Shown one piece after another: positions 1-8,872 of a stretch of 64,000 bases of DNA. Each line of letters opens with the position of its first letter. Position 1 is the first letter of the stretch. Made by a program: the position numbers and the translations under genes. This DNA is from JAXMCI01 sp046349435 (GTDB lineage Bacteria; Pseudomonadota; Alphaproteobacteria; Dongiales; Dongiaceae). The notes under the pieces were generated by a model that worked only from the letters and a program-made list of their open reading frames with translations, was not told the origin of the DNA and did not search any database. Location of the stretch: positions 1 to 64,000 of the forward strand of contig JAXMCI010000014.1 in assembly GCA_046349435.1 (NCBI GenBank). The letters are read 5' to 3'.

Positions 1-639
1 CGAGAAGAACCCGTCCGGCGCGCCCTCGAACAGGCGGGGATGGACGATCTCGATGCCGCTATAGAGGAACGGCGCCACCTCCCAGGCCCGGCGGCGGCGC
101 ACCCGCCCCTCCTGGTCGAGCTGGAAGTCGCCGATCCCGTCATAGCCGACCGCGGTGACGGTCGGCTGCAGCAGCAGCAGCGCGTCCATCCGCTCGGGAT
201 CCCAGGCCTCGGCGAGGCGGACCAGCGCGTCGACCTTGCCGTTCAGCCAGACGATCTTGCCGTTGACCGTGTAGAAGGGCTCGTCGCCGAGCAGCGGCAG
301 CGCCTGGCGGATGCCGCCGCCGGTCTCCAGGATCTCGGCTTCGTGCGAGAAGCGGATCGCCGGGCGCTCGCGGCTGGCGAGGTGCGCCTCGATGAGGTGG
401 CCGAGATGGTGCAGGTTGACCACCGCCTCCTCGACCCCGGCGGCGGCCAGCCGGTCGAGCACGGTGTCGATGATCGGCACCCCGGCCACCTTGACCAGCG
501 GCTTGGGCAGGGTGTCGGTGATCGGCCGCAGCCGCTGGCCGAAGCCGGCGGCCAGCACCATGGCGCGGTGCGGGATGCGCACGCGCCGGCCGCCGCCCTT
601 GAGCGGCAGCATCGGCTCGGCCGGCGGCGGGCGCACCAT
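1..639 (-). CDS. murU: MurU-like sugar-1-phosphate nucleotidyltransferase (3' part cut by window edge)
   Basis: The protein has the nucleotidyltransferase signature MVLAAGFGQRLRPITDTLPK around residues 27-46, followed by KPLVKVAGVPIIDT. This is typical of MobA/GlmU-like enzymes that join an NTP to a sugar-1-phosphate. Beside an AmgK kinase the expected role is MurU, which converts MurNAc-alpha-1-phosphate to UDP-MurNAc in peptidoglycan recycling, in the cytoplasm. The ATG at 639-637 overlaps the amgK stop as ATGA, which supports this start and translational coupling. A shorter start at the Met before VLAAGFG is possible. The gene runs off position 1, so the C-terminus is not seen. Function is inferred from family and neighbour, not tested. 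Confidence 0.85.
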   Translation of the reverse strand, partial: MVRPPPAEPMLPLKGGGRRVRIPHRAMVLAAGFGQRLRPITDTLPKPLVKVAGVPIIDTVLDRLAAAGVEEAVVNLHHLGHLIEAHLASRERPAIRFSHEAEILETGGGIRQALPLLGDEPFYTVNGKIVWLNGKVDALVRLAEAWDPERMDALLLLQPTVTAVGYDGIGDFQLDQEGRVRRRRAWEVAPFLYSGIEIVHPRLFEGAPDGFFS

Positions 640-1667
640 CAGCGGCGATCCTGCAGCGCCGCCGGCAGGCCGCGCCAGGCGGCCGGCAGCCGGGCGTCGA
701 GCCAGGCCGCCACCGGCGCCAGCGCCGGGTGGGCGGCGGCCGCCTCGAGATAGCCCCAGACCCGCGGCATGTGCCGGGAATAGCCGGCCTTGCCGTCGCG
801 CACCCGGAGCCGGGCGAAGGTGCCGAGGATGCGGACATGGCGCTGCGCGCCCATCACCGCCCAGGCGGTGGCGAAGGCGTCGTCGCCATCCTCCGGGAAG
901 GCGGCGCGGTAGCGCGCCACCAGCCGCTCCGCCAGCCCGGGCGACAGGTCGCGGCGGGCATCCTCGACCAGCGACATCAGGTCGAAGCAGAGCGGCGCCC
1001 GCACCGCGCCCTGGAAATCGAGCAGGCCGCAGGCGGCGACGCCGGCCCGGCCGGGCAGCAGCATCAGGTTGTCGACATGGTAGTCGAACAGCGCCATGCC
1101 GTCGGGCAGCGCGTGGCGCCGCGGCAGCACCGCGCGCCAGGCGGCGCGGAAGGAATCGCGCAGCGCCGCGTCGGCCGGCGCGCCGGCCACCGCCGGCCAG
1201 TACCAGTCGACGAAGCGCTCGACGCCGGCCAGGATCGCCGGCTCGTCGAAGGCCGGCAGCCCGGCCACCGCCTCGGCCGGCACCTGCCGCCGCAGCGCCG
1301 CCAGCACGTCGACCGCGAGCTCGTAGAGCGGCGCCTCGGCGGCACCCGCCGCGAGCAGCCGCGAATAGGTGTCGTCGCCGAAATCCTCGAGCAGCAGCAG
1401 GCCGCGCCGCTCGTCCGCGGCGAGGATGGCCGGCGCCGACAGCCCGGCCCGGCGCAGCAGCCCGGCGACCGCGACGAACGGCCGGACGTCCTCCTCGGGC
1501 GGCGGGGCGTCCATCAGCACCACCGAGGCGCCGTCGCGGCTCAGCCGGTCGTAGCGCCGCAGCGAGGCGTCGCCGGCGATGCGCCGCCGCGCCGCGCCGG
1601 CCCAGCCCGTCCCGGCCAGGAAGGCGGCGATGTCGGCCTCCCGGCCGCGCGGCGCGGCAAGGTTCAC
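639..1667 (-). CDS. amgK: AmgK-like N-acetylmuramate/N-acetylglucosamine anomeric kinase (APH fold)
   Basis: A 342-aa aminoglycoside-phosphotransferase-fold protein. Visible features are GDASLRRYDRL near the N-terminus, the hinge-like segment GLLLLEDFGDDTYSRLL, the catalytic loop ALFDYHVDNLMLL (about residues 195-207) and the metal-binding segment GLLDFQGAVRAPLCFDL. AmgK phosphorylates the anomeric carbon of recycled MurNAc or GlcNAc, and MurU then uses the product. The gene starts at GTG 1667, which overlaps the tsaE stop as GTGA, and ends overlapping murU as ATGA. The three genes are therefore probably one translationally coupled operon. Length and motif order fit the family. The substrate is inferred from the pairing with a MurU-like gene. 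Confidence 0.85.
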   Translation of the reverse strand: MNLAAPRGREADIAAFLAGTGWAGAARRRIAGDASLRRYDRLSRDGASVVLMDAPPPEEDVRPFVAVAGLLRRAGLSAPAILAADERRGLLLLEDFGDDTYSRLLAAGAAEAPLYELAVDVLAALRRQVPAEAVAGLPAFDEPAILAGVERFVDWYWPAVAGAPADAALRDSFRAAWRAVLPRRHALPDGMALFDYHVDNLMLLPGRAGVAACGLLDFQGAVRAPLCFDLMSLVEDARRDLSPGLAERLVARYRAAFPEDGDDAFATAWAVMGAQRHVRILGTFARLRVRDGKAGYSRHMPRVWGYLEAAAAHPALAPVAAWLDARLPAAWRGLPAALQDRR

Positions 1668-2149
1668 GGCAGGACGAGCCCGACCAGCCGGCCGGCCCAG
1701 GCGCCGTGCCCGGTCAGCCGGGCCCGCCGCCCCTCGCCGCCGGCCTGGTCGGCGAACTCCAGCGTCACGTCGAGCCGCTCGGCCGGCAGCAGCCGGCCCA
1801 GCCGGTCCGGCCACTCGACCAGCGTGACGCTGCCGGCCAGCGCGTCCTCCAGCCCGAGCTCGACCAGCTCGCTCGGATCGTCGATCCGGTAGAGGTCGAG
1901 GTGCCAGACGGTGCCGGCCGGCGTCTCGTAGCTCTGGGCGAGCGTGAAGGTCGGGCTCGGCACCTCCTCGGGCCGGCCGGCCAGCGCCACGATGAAGGCG
2001 CGCGCCAGGCTCGTCTTGCCGGCGCCGAGATCGCCGCGCAGGGCGATGAAATCGCCGGGCCGGGCAATGGCGGCGAGCGCCTGGGCGAGCCGCGCGGTGG
2101 CGGCCTCGTCGGCGAGCGCGACCTCGATGACATAGGTCGGGGGCAGCAT
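1664..2149 (-). CDS. tsaE: tRNA threonylcarbamoyladenosine biosynthesis ATPase TsaE
   Basis: A 161-aa protein with the TsaE P-loop GDLGAGKTSLARAF at about residues 37-50, then the family segments EVPSPTFTLAQSY and WHLDLYRIDDPSELVELG and the late VEWPDRLG segment. TsaE is the ATPase partner of TsaB/TsaD in making t6A37 on ANN-decoding tRNAs in the cytoplasm. ATG 2149 gives a normal family length. The 3' end overlaps amgK by four bases (GTGA). A truncated second copy of the N-terminal half, broken just after GDLGAG, lies at 62592-62712 next to ahcY, so this one is the functional copy. Confidence 0.95.
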   Translation of the reverse strand: MLPPTYVIEVALADEAATARLAQALAAIARPGDFIALRGDLGAGKTSLARAFIVALAGRPEEVPSPTFTLAQSYETPAGTVWHLDLYRIDDPSELVELGLEDALAGSVTLVEWPDRLGRLLPAERLDVTLEFADQAGGEGRRARLTGHGAWAGRLVGLVLP

Positions 2150-2342
2150 CACGGGTGCGCGTTGTAGCCGGGACGGGGCCCGGCGGCAACCGCGGCCCGG
2201 CGGCGACCCTGCCCACGGCCCCGGCGGCAGCCAGCGGCAGCCCCGGCCGGGACAGGGGGTTGATCGGCGGCCCGGCCGCCCTATCCTTGGCGAATCCCGC
2301 CGAGGCGCCCCGTCCGGGGACGCCGGCCCTCTGGAGAGAGCG

Positions 2343-3359
2343 ATGGACGCCAGCACTGCCGAGACCGATGTAGCGATCATCGGGGCCGGCCCGGTCGGGC
2401 TGTTCGCCGTGTTCGAGTGCGGCATGCTGAAGATGCGCTGCCACGTCGTCGACGCGCTGGAGACGACCGGCGGCCAATGCGCCGCGCTCTATCCGGAGAA
2501 GCCGATCTACGACATCCCCGGCTATCCCCGGATCGACGCCGCCGACCTGGTGCACCGGCTGGAGGAGCAGGCCGCCCCCTTCCATCCCGTCTACCACCTG
2601 TCGCAGCGGGTCGAGCGGCTGGAGCGCCGGCCCGGCGGCTGGCTGCTCGAGACCAGCGGCGGCACGCGAATCGCCGCCCGCGCCGTGATCATCGCCGCCG
2701 GGGTCGGCGCCTTCGGGCCGAATCGCCCGCCTTTGCCCGGCATCGAGGCCTATGAGGGGCGCAGCATCTTCTACCTGGTCAAGCGGCGCGAGGATTTCCG
2801 CGGCAAGCGGGTGGTGATCGCCGGCGGCGGCGATTCGGCGGTCGACTGGGCGCTGGCGCTGGCCGAGGTCGCCCGCTCGATCCAGGTGGTGCATCGCCGC
2901 CCGAAGTTCCGCGCCGCGCCGGAGAGCGCCGCGCGGCTCGAGGCGCTGGCCGCCGCGGGCCGCATCGAGCTGGTGATCCCCTACCAGCTCGCCCGTCTGG
3001 AGGGCGAGTCCGGCCGGCTCTCGGCGGTGGTCGTCAGCACCCTCGAAGGCGCGGAACGCGCCCTGCCGGCCGACGCGCTGCTGCCCTTCTTCGGCCTGGC
3101 GATGAATCTCGGCCCGATCGCCGAGTGGGGCCTGGCGCTCGAGCACAAGCACATCCTGGTCGAGCCCGCCACCTGCGCCACCAGCCAGCCCGGCATCTTC
3201 GCGATCGGCGACATCGCCCTCTATCCCGGCAAGCTCAAGCTGATCCTCTGCGGCTTCTCCGAGGCCGCCATGGCCGCCCGCGCCATCCACCCGCTGGTCC
3301 ACCCCGGCGAGGCCCTGCACTTCGAGTACTCGACCACCACCGGCGTGCCGGGCACGTGA
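2343..3359 (+). CDS. Ferredoxin/flavodoxin--NADP+ reductase, thioredoxin-reductase-like type
   Basis: A 338-aa flavoprotein. An N-terminal FAD dinucleotide-binding motif VAIIGAGPVGLFAVFECG lies at about residues 10-27. GGQCAALYPEKPIYDIPGYP follows, a hallmark of TrxR-like ferredoxin-NADP reductases. The second, NADPH-binding GGGDSAVDWALALA motif is near residue 161, and the C-terminal FAD segment IFAIGDIALYPGKLKLILCG near 284-303. No CxxC redox pair is seen, which separates it from true thioredoxin reductase. It should pass electrons between NADPH and ferredoxin in the cytoplasm. The start ATG 2343 follows GGAGAGAGCG. It points away from tsaE, with 193 bp between them that must hold both promoters. 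Confidence 0.88.
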   Translation: MDASTAETDVAIIGAGPVGLFAVFECGMLKMRCHVVDALETTGGQCAALYPEKPIYDIPGYPRIDAADLVHRLEEQAAPFHPVYHLSQRVERLERRPGGWLLETSGGTRIAARAVIIAAGVGAFGPNRPPLPGIEAYEGRSIFYLVKRREDFRGKRVVIAGGGDSAVDWALALAEVARSIQVVHRRPKFRAAPESAARLEALAAAGRIELVIPYQLARLEGESGRLSAVVVSTLEGAERALPADALLPFFGLAMNLGPIAEWGLALEHKHILVEPATCATSQPGIFAIGDIALYPGKLKLILCGFSEAAMAARAIHPLVHPGEALHFEYSTTTGVPGT

Positions 3360-3410
3360 GCGCCGCCTGAGATCGGATCCCCTCGCCCACGAAGGTGGGA
3401 GAGGGAGGGG

Positions 3411-3430
3411 CCCGGCGCGTCAGCGCCGGG
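3411..3430. repeat. Perfect 8-bp stem hairpin in a REP-like repeat
   Basis: CCCGGCGC, loop GTCA, GCGCCGGG forms a perfect hairpin between the convergent FNR and kinase genes. The flanks (cctcgcccac...gagggtgaggg) resemble the repeat at 25610-25650, so this is probably a dispersed REP-like element that may also end transcription from both sides. No clear U-tract follows. Confidence 0.6.
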
Positions 3431-3477
3431 AGGGTGAGGGCGGCGCGGACGTTCTGCCATCGTTGTGCACGCGGATC

Positions 3478-5778
3478 CTACTTCGCCGCGGCGAGCGCGG
3501 TCACGGCGGGCAGTCGGCAGGTGACGCGGGTGCCGGAGTCGGGCGCCGATTCGAGCTCGACCGTGCCGCCATGCAGCTCGATCAGGCTCTTGACCAGCGA
3601 CAGGCCGAGGCCGACGCCGCCCTCGCGGCGGCCGTAGTCGATGCGGGCGAACTTCTCGAAGACGCGGGCCTGGTGCTCCGGCGCGATGCCGATACCGGTA
3701 TCGGCGACCGAGAGCAGCACCGCGCCTTCGACACGGGCCCCGGAGAGGGTGATGCGGCCGCCCTCCGGCGTGAACTTCAGCGCGTTGCTGACCAGGTTGT
3801 AGAGCGCCTGCTTGAGGCGCCGCGGATCGGCGGTGACGGTGCCGATCTCGGCCGGGCAGTCGACGGCGACGGTCAGGCCGCGGCTGCGCGCCCGCTCGCT
3901 CGCCATCGCCTGCAGGCTGTGCAGGAACGGGCGGATCGGCACCGGCGCGAGGTCGAGCTGCAGGTAGCCCGCCTCGATGGTGGCGATGTCGAGGATGTCG
4001 TTGATCAGCGCCAGCAGCCGCTGCGAGGCGTCGACGATGCCGCGGCTGTATTCGCGCTGGCGCTCGTTGAGCGGTCCGAAATAGCGCAGGTCGAGGATCT
4101 CGGCGAAGCCGATGATGGCGTTGAGCGGCGTGCGCAGCTCGTAGGAGACGTTGGCGATGAACTCCGACTTCAGCCGGTCGGCCGTCTCCAGCGCGGCGTT
4201 GCGCTCGCGCAGCGCCCGCTCGACCCGCGCCCGGTCGGTGACGTCGAGATAGGTGAACAGCATGGCGCCGTCGGGCAGCGGCACCGAGGTGTACTCCAGG
4301 ACCGCGCCGTCGGCGCGCTCGACGCGGCCGCTGCGCACCCGGCCCTCGGTGATGTCGGCGATCAGCCGCTCGCGGCCGGCCGGGCGCTCGGCCTCCGGCC
4401 CGAACAGCTCCGGCGCGGCGTCGATGATCTGCCTGAGGTGCGGCTCGCCCTCGAGCGCCGGCGGTGCCATGCGGCAGAGCGCGACGAAGGCCGGGTTGCT
4501 GAGCTTCAGCCGGCCGTCGCTGCCATAGACGGCGACCGCCTCGAAGAGGTTGTCGAGCGTCGCCCGCTGCACGTCGATCAGCGTGTTGTAGGAGCGCTCC
4601 AGCGCCAGCCGGTCGGTGACGTCCTCGTAGAGGATCAGCACGCCGCCGAAGGGATGCGGCGCGGCCAGCCGCCGCAGCGTCGAGCCGTCGGGCTGGTGCA
4701 CCAGCTCCTCGGTCGGCGCGATCACCCCCATCAGCCGGCGGACCGTCTGCTGCTTGAAGGCGGGGAAGTCGGGATGCTCCGGCACGCGGCGGCGCTCGCG
4801 CATCGCCTCGAGCTCCTCGGCCATGCTCGGCTGCAGGCGCAGGAACTCGTCGGTGAAGCCGAACAGCTCGGCATAGGCGCGGTTGTAGAAGCGCACCCGC
4901 GCGTCCGGGCCGTAGATGACGATGCCGGTCGCGAGATGCTCCAGCACCTCGGCCTGGGCGGCGATGTGGGCGGCGAGCTCCGCCTGGGTATGCTCGAGCG
5001 CGGTGACGTCGCTCGCCAGCCCGGCGGTGCCGCCGTCGGGCAGCGGCCGCTCGGTGAACTCGAAGAGCCGGCGGTCGCCGTCGATCACCAGATGCTGGCT
5101 CTCCGCCTGCGGCGCGCCGAGGCGCTGGGCCCGGCGCGCCAGCGTGCGGGTGCTCTCGCCGCTGCCGACCAGCTCGAGATGGCGGGCCAGCACGGCCTCG
5201 CGCGGCTGGCCGGCGGCCGCGGCATAGGCGGCGTTGCACCAGGCGATGGCGAGGTCGCGGTCGCGCGCCCAGACCGGCTGCGGCAGGCTGTCGAGCAGCG
5301 CCGCCAGCCGGTCCCTCTCGGCGGCCAGCGCGTCGCTGCGCGCCAGCTCGGCGCCGGCGTCCTGCAGCCAGAGCAGGTCGCCCGCCGGGCTGCGCCGGGC
5401 GCGCAGCCGCACCCAGAGCCCGCCGGAGAGCCGCACCAGCCGCTCGAAGCCCTCGCCTTCGCCGCGCAACCGCTCGAGCGCCGCCGCGACCGCCGCGCGG
5501 TCGGCGTCGGCGAGCCGCGCCAGCAGCCCCTGCGCATCGGCGATCGGCGCGTCGCCGCCGAACCCGCCGAGCTCGCCGATCCGGTGCGGCGGATCGGCGC
5601 CGCTCCAGACCAGCGCGCCGCCCGGGCACTCGGCGAGCAGGGCGTGGGCGCGGGAGAGCTCGGCGACCAGGGTGGCGCCGGTGGCCGCGGTGGCGGCGAG
5701 GCGCTGGCCGCAGCGCACCGCCACCATGCCGGCCGCCGCCAGCAGCACGGCCAGCAGCGCGATGATGACCCCGGTCAT
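3478..5778 (-). CDS. DivL-like PAS sensor protein with Tyr at the histidine-kinase phosphorylation site
   Basis: A 766-aa membrane-anchored protein. It has one N-terminal transmembrane segment (about residues 3-21) and then several PAS-like regions, the clearest being VLEHLATGIVIYGPDARVRF and TLDNLFEAVAVYGSDGRLKL. A HisKA/HATPase core follows. The H-box reads FIANVSYELRTPLNAIIG, with Tyr546 where His is expected. The ATP-binding lid is complete: NLVSNALKFTPEGG (N box), DTGIGI (G1), GVGLGLSLVKSL (G2). Caulobacter DivL has the same Tyr substitution and works as a regulator of CckA rather than a phosphodonor. The position near tsaE suggests a core cell-cycle-type regulator rather than a part of the T3S island. 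The start ATG 5778 has a weak ribosome-binding site. Calling it divL would need phylogeny. Confidence 0.8.
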   Translation of the reverse strand: MTGVIIALLAVLLAAAGMVAVRCGQRLAATAATGATLVAELSRAHALLAECPGGALVWSGADPPHRIGELGGFGGDAPIADAQGLLARLADADRAAVAAALERLRGEGEGFERLVRLSGGLWVRLRARRSPAGDLLWLQDAGAELARSDALAAERDRLAALLDSLPQPVWARDRDLAIAWCNAAYAAAAGQPREAVLARHLELVGSGESTRTLARRAQRLGAPQAESQHLVIDGDRRLFEFTERPLPDGGTAGLASDVTALEHTQAELAAHIAAQAEVLEHLATGIVIYGPDARVRFYNRAYAELFGFTDEFLRLQPSMAEELEAMRERRRVPEHPDFPAFKQQTVRRLMGVIAPTEELVHQPDGSTLRRLAAPHPFGGVLILYEDVTDRLALERSYNTLIDVQRATLDNLFEAVAVYGSDGRLKLSNPAFVALCRMAPPALEGEPHLRQIIDAAPELFGPEAERPAGRERLIADITEGRVRSGRVERADGAVLEYTSVPLPDGAMLFTYLDVTDRARVERALRERNAALETADRLKSEFIANVSYELRTPLNAIIGFAEILDLRYFGPLNERQREYSRGIVDASQRLLALINDILDIATIEAGYLQLDLAPVPIRPFLHSLQAMASERARSRGLTVAVDCPAEIGTVTADPRRLKQALYNLVSNALKFTPEGGRITLSGARVEGAVLLSVADTGIGIAPEHQARVFEKFARIDYGRREGGVGLGLSLVKSLIELHGGTVELESAPDSGTRVTCRLPAVTALAAAK

Positions 5779-5944
5779 CGGCGGTCTGCGCGCACGGTCG
5801 ATCCCCTCGCCATCGGCGAAAGCTCACTCTAGGCGCGCCGCCGGGAGCGAACAAGGGCGGCCCCTGGCGGAATCCCGGCGGCGGCGGCGCCATGCCGGCC
5901 ACGACGCCGTAGCCTCTCCGCCGGCGTGGCGGTAGAGTGCCGCC

Positions 5945-6409
5945 ATGCCGCGTCTCGCGCCCTCGCCCACCCGGCCGCGCCGCTCCTGGCGGCTGGCGCT
6001 GCCGCTGCTGCTGCTCGCCGGCTGCGGCGAGCAGGGCTACTCGCAGGGCACCTACGCCGACTTCCTCGACCTCACCGATCCCGGCCCCAACGGCTTCGAG
6101 AAGGTGGTGTCGAGCTGGGTCGGCGCGACCAAGGACGAGCTGATCTCCGCCTGGGGCCGGCCGTCCCGCGTCGAGTGGCGCGGTAACACCGAGCTGCTCA
6201 CCTATTCCGACGCCAATGTCGAGATCTTCACCCGGCCGAAGCCGACCTTCCTCTACTTCAACACCAACACGCTGCAATATCCGTCGGGCAACGGCAACAT
6301 GATGCGCATGCACTACAACCCGAACTGCCAGACCACCTTCGAGGTGGTCGACGACCGGGTCGCCGCCTGGAGCGCACGCGGTCCGCGCTGCGTCGCCACG
6401 TCCTATTGA
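5945..6409 (+). CDS. Small predicted lipoprotein of unknown function
   Basis: A 154-aa protein starting at ATG 5945. A basic N-terminus is followed by a hydrophobic stretch ending in the lipobox LLLAGC (Cys at about residue 27), so export and lipidation are likely. The mature part contains VVSSWVGATKDELISAWGRP and WRGNTELLTYSDANVEIF, which resemble small outer-membrane lipoproteins that start with a short helix before a beta segment. I do not recognise the family. Its stop TGA lies 11 bases upstream of the STAS gene start, so the two are probably cotranscribed. A role as a pilotin for the secretin SctC is possible only by location and is not supported by sequence. Confidence 0.7.
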   Translation: MPRLAPSPTRPRRSWRLALPLLLLAGCGEQGYSQGTYADFLDLTDPGPNGFEKVVSSWVGATKDELISAWGRPSRVEWRGNTELLTYSDANVEIFTRPKPTFLYFNTNTLQYPSGNGNMMRMHYNPNCQTTFEVVDDRVAAWSARGPRCVATSY

Positions 6410-6420
6410 GGGTCGACGCC

Positions 6421-6756
6421 ATGGAGATCGCCGAGGAGACGCAAGGGACGACGCTGGTGGTGCGGCCGGCCGGGCGGCTCGACCGCACGACGTCGCCGGA
6501 GCTGGAGCGCCTGCTGCTGGCCCGCATCGAGGGCGGCGCCGCCCGCCTGCTGATCGACTTCGCCGGCATCGAGTATGTCAGCAGCGCCGGGCTGCGCGTC
6601 GTGCTGGTCGCCGGCAAGCGGGTCAAGGCGGCCAACGGCGCGCTCGCCCTCTGCAGCCTGCGGCCGGCGATCCGCGAGGTCTTCGACATCAGCGGCTTCG
6701 CCACCCTGTTCCCGATCCATCCCGACGCCGCGGCGGCGCTGGCCGCCGCCGGCTGA
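6421..6756 (+). CDS. STAS-domain anti-sigma factor antagonist (RsbV/SpoIIAA/BtrV-like)
   Basis: A 111-aa single-domain STAS protein. The key loop is YVSSAGLRVVLVAG, where Ser54 or Ser55 is the expected phosphorylation site. Such proteins are phosphorylated by an RsbW-type kinase and dephosphorylated by an RsbU-type PP2C phosphatase. In the unphosphorylated state they bind the kinase and so release its other partner. Both expected enzymes are in this window (15598-16023 and 16065-18185). ATG 6421 is preferred because GAGG lies about nine bases upstream; a TTG at 6406 overlaps the upstream stop. It converges on sctV, whose stop is only 25 bases away. Bordetella BtrV is the nearest known parallel in a T3S locus. 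Confidence 0.88.
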   Translation: MEIAEETQGTTLVVRPAGRLDRTTSPELERLLLARIEGGAARLLIDFAGIEYVSSAGLRVVLVAGKRVKAANGALALCSLRPAIREVFDISGFATLFPIHPDAAAALAAAG

Positions 6757-6781
6757 AGCGGGCGCCGGGGCGCCGGCCGGC

Positions 6782-8872
6782 TCAGGCGAGCTCGATCCGG
6801 CCGAGCGGCTGGATGGTGATCTCCTGGGTCAGCTCCTGGTAGGAGAGGATCGGCAGCTCGTAGAGGTCGAGCTCGATCAGCTTGCGCACGTAGCGGCGGA
6901 TGTCCATCGAGGTCACCAGCACCGGCCGCTGCGCCTGGGCGGCGATGTCGCCGACCGTCCTCTTGATCGTCTCGATCAGCTTGCGCGACACCGCCGGATC
7001 GAGCGCCAGGTAGGATCCGGCCGAGGTCTGGCGGATGGCGCCGCGGATCGAATCCTCGACCGACTGGGCGAACAGGTAGGCGGGCAGGATGTTCTGCCCG
7101 CTGCTGTGCTTGTAGCTGATGTAGCGGCGCAGCGCGGTGCGCACGTACTCGGCCAGCAGCACCGAGTCCTTCTCCTTCTGGCCCCACTCGATGAGCGCCT
7201 CCAGCACCAGGCGGAGGTTGCGGATCGAGACCTCCTCGGAGACCAGCCGCTGCAGGATCTCGGTGATCTTCTGCAGCGGCATGATGCGCTGCACCTCCTT
7301 CACCAGGTCGGGGAAGCGGCCTTCCATGTTGCCGAGCAGGAAGCGGGTCTCCTGGATGCCGACGAAGTCGGCGGCGTACTTCTTCAGCACGAAGGAGAGG
7401 TGGTAGACGAGGATCTGGGTCGGCTCCATTAACGGGATGCCGGCCTTGGCGAGCAGCTCGCGCTGGCTCTCCGCGACCCAGATGGTCTCCATGTTGGGCA
7501 GGAACTTGCGGTCCGGCAGGTGCGGGACCTTGAGCGCATCGAGGTTCTCCGGCGTCTCGCGGACCAGCAGGTGGCCGGGCTTGAGGGTGCCCGAGGAGAC
7601 CGGGATCTCGTTCAGCTGGATGGCGTAGGTCGCCGCCGGCAGCCGCTCGTTGAAGCGCAGGTGGATGCCGGGGAAGGGCACGCCGAGATCGAAATAGAGC
7701 GCCCGGCGGACCTTGATCAGCTCCTCGTTGAGGGCGTCGGGCGGGACCCGCTGCTGGACGTCGGCGGCGACGTCCATCAGCAGCGGCACGGTCAGCGCGA
7801 AATCCTCCTCGGCGCTGGCCGGCTGCTTGGCGGCCGGCGGTCGGCCGGCCGCCATCATCGCCGGCAGGGTGCCGGCCCCGGGCTTGCCGTCGGCGGCGGC
7901 GCGCGCCATCCGCGTCAGCAGGAAGCCGATGCCGCCGATGACGATCGCCAGGGCGATGAAGATCGTGGTCGGGAAGCCCGGGATCGCCGCGAAGCCCAGC
8001 ATGATCGCCGAGCCGATCAGCAGCGCCTTGGGCTGCGCCATCACCTGGGCGCCGATGTCGGTGCCGAGGTTGCTCGCCTCGTCGCTGGTCACCCGGGTGA
8101 CGATGATGCCGGCGGTGATGGCGATGAACAGCGCCGGGATCTGCTGGATCAGCCCGTCGCCGACGGTCAGCACCGAGTAGGTCTGCACCGCCTTGCCGGC
8201 CGGCATGCCGCGCTGCAGCGTGCCGATGATGATGCCGCCCAGCATGTTGACGGCGACCACGATGATGCCGGCGATGGCGTCGCCCTTGACGAACTTCATG
8301 GCGCCGTCCATCGAGCCGTAGAGCTGGCTCTCCTTCTCGACCAGCCCGCGGCGGCGGCGCGCCTCCACCATGTCGATGGCGCCGGCGCGCATGTCGGCGT
8401 CGATCGACATCTGCTTGCCCGGCATGGCGTCGAGCGAGAAGCGCGCGCCGACCTCGGCGACGCGCTCGGCGCCCTTGGTGATCACCACGAACTGCACGAT
8501 GGTGATGATCAGGAACACCACCAGGCCGACGATCAGGTTGCCGCCGACCACGAAGTTGCCGAAGGTGAAGATGATCTGGCCGGCATCGGCCTGCAGCAGG
8601 ATGAGCCGCGTCGTGCTGATCGCCAGCGCCAGCCGGAACAGCGTGGTCAGCAGCAGCACCGAGGGAAAGGCGGAGAAGGCCAGCGGCGAGGGCAGGTAGA
8701 TGGCGACCATCAGCAGGATCGCCGAGACCGCCATGTTGGTGGCGATCAGCGCGTCGACCAGCTCGGTCGGCAGCGGCAGGATCATCATGAAGATGACCGC
8801 CACCACCAGCACCGCCAGCATGATGTCGTTGCGGCGGGTGACCTGGACCAGCAGCCGCTGCAGGCTATCCAC
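6782..8872 (-). CDS. sctV: T3S export gate protein SctV (YscV/LcrD/HrcV)
   Basis: A 696-aa inner-membrane protein of normal family length. The N-terminal half has about eight hydrophobic segments, for example IMLAVLVVAVIFMMILPLP and IIGIVVFLII-type stretches. The FHIPEP-family signature RFSLDAMPGKQMSIDADMR is at about residues 142-160. The C-terminal half is the soluble domain that forms the nonameric ring below the export gate and receives chaperone-substrate complexes. It is the last gene of the minus-strand block sctD-yscE-sctF-sctW-sycN-sctX-sctY-sctV. Its start overlaps the sctY stop by eight bases. Identity is secure. The presence of SctX and SctY beside it places it in the Ysc family. 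Confidence 0.98.
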   Translation of the reverse strand: MDSLQRLLVQVTRRNDIMLAVLVVAVIFMMILPLPTELVDALIATNMAVSAILLMVAIYLPSPLAFSAFPSVLLLTTLFRLALAISTTRLILLQADAGQIIFTFGNFVVGGNLIVGLVVFLIITIVQFVVITKGAERVAEVGARFSLDAMPGKQMSIDADMRAGAIDMVEARRRRGLVEKESQLYGSMDGAMKFVKGDAIAGIIVVAVNMLGGIIIGTLQRGMPAGKAVQTYSVLTVGDGLIQQIPALFIAITAGIIVTRVTSDEASNLGTDIGAQVMAQPKALLIGSAIMLGFAAIPGFPTTIFIALAIVIGGIGFLLTRMARAAADGKPGAGTLPAMMAAGRPPAAKQPASAEEDFALTVPLLMDVAADVQQRVPPDALNEELIKVRRALYFDLGVPFPGIHLRFNERLPAATYAIQLNEIPVSSGTLKPGHLLVRETPENLDALKVPHLPDRKFLPNMETIWVAESQRELLAKAGIPLMEPTQILVYHLSFVLKKYAADFVGIQETRFLLGNMEGRFPDLVKEVQRIMPLQKITEILQRLVSEEVSIRNLRLVLEALIEWGQKEKDSVLLAEYVRTALRRYISYKHSSGQNILPAYLFAQSVEDSIRGAIRQTSAGSYLALDPAVSRKLIETIKRTVGDIAAQAQRPVLVTSMDIRRYVRKLIELDLYELPILSYQELTQEITIQPLGRIELA

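Noticed and set aside
311..2167. Long plus-strand reading frame opposite amgK and tsaE
   Set aside because: Arg/Ala/Pro-rich composition typical of an antisense shadow in high-GC DNA; the minus strand has clear family motifs.
2343..3359. Thioredoxin reductase
   Set aside because: No CxxC active-site pair; the GGQCAALYPEKPIYDIPG segment fits TrxR-like ferredoxin-NADP reductases.
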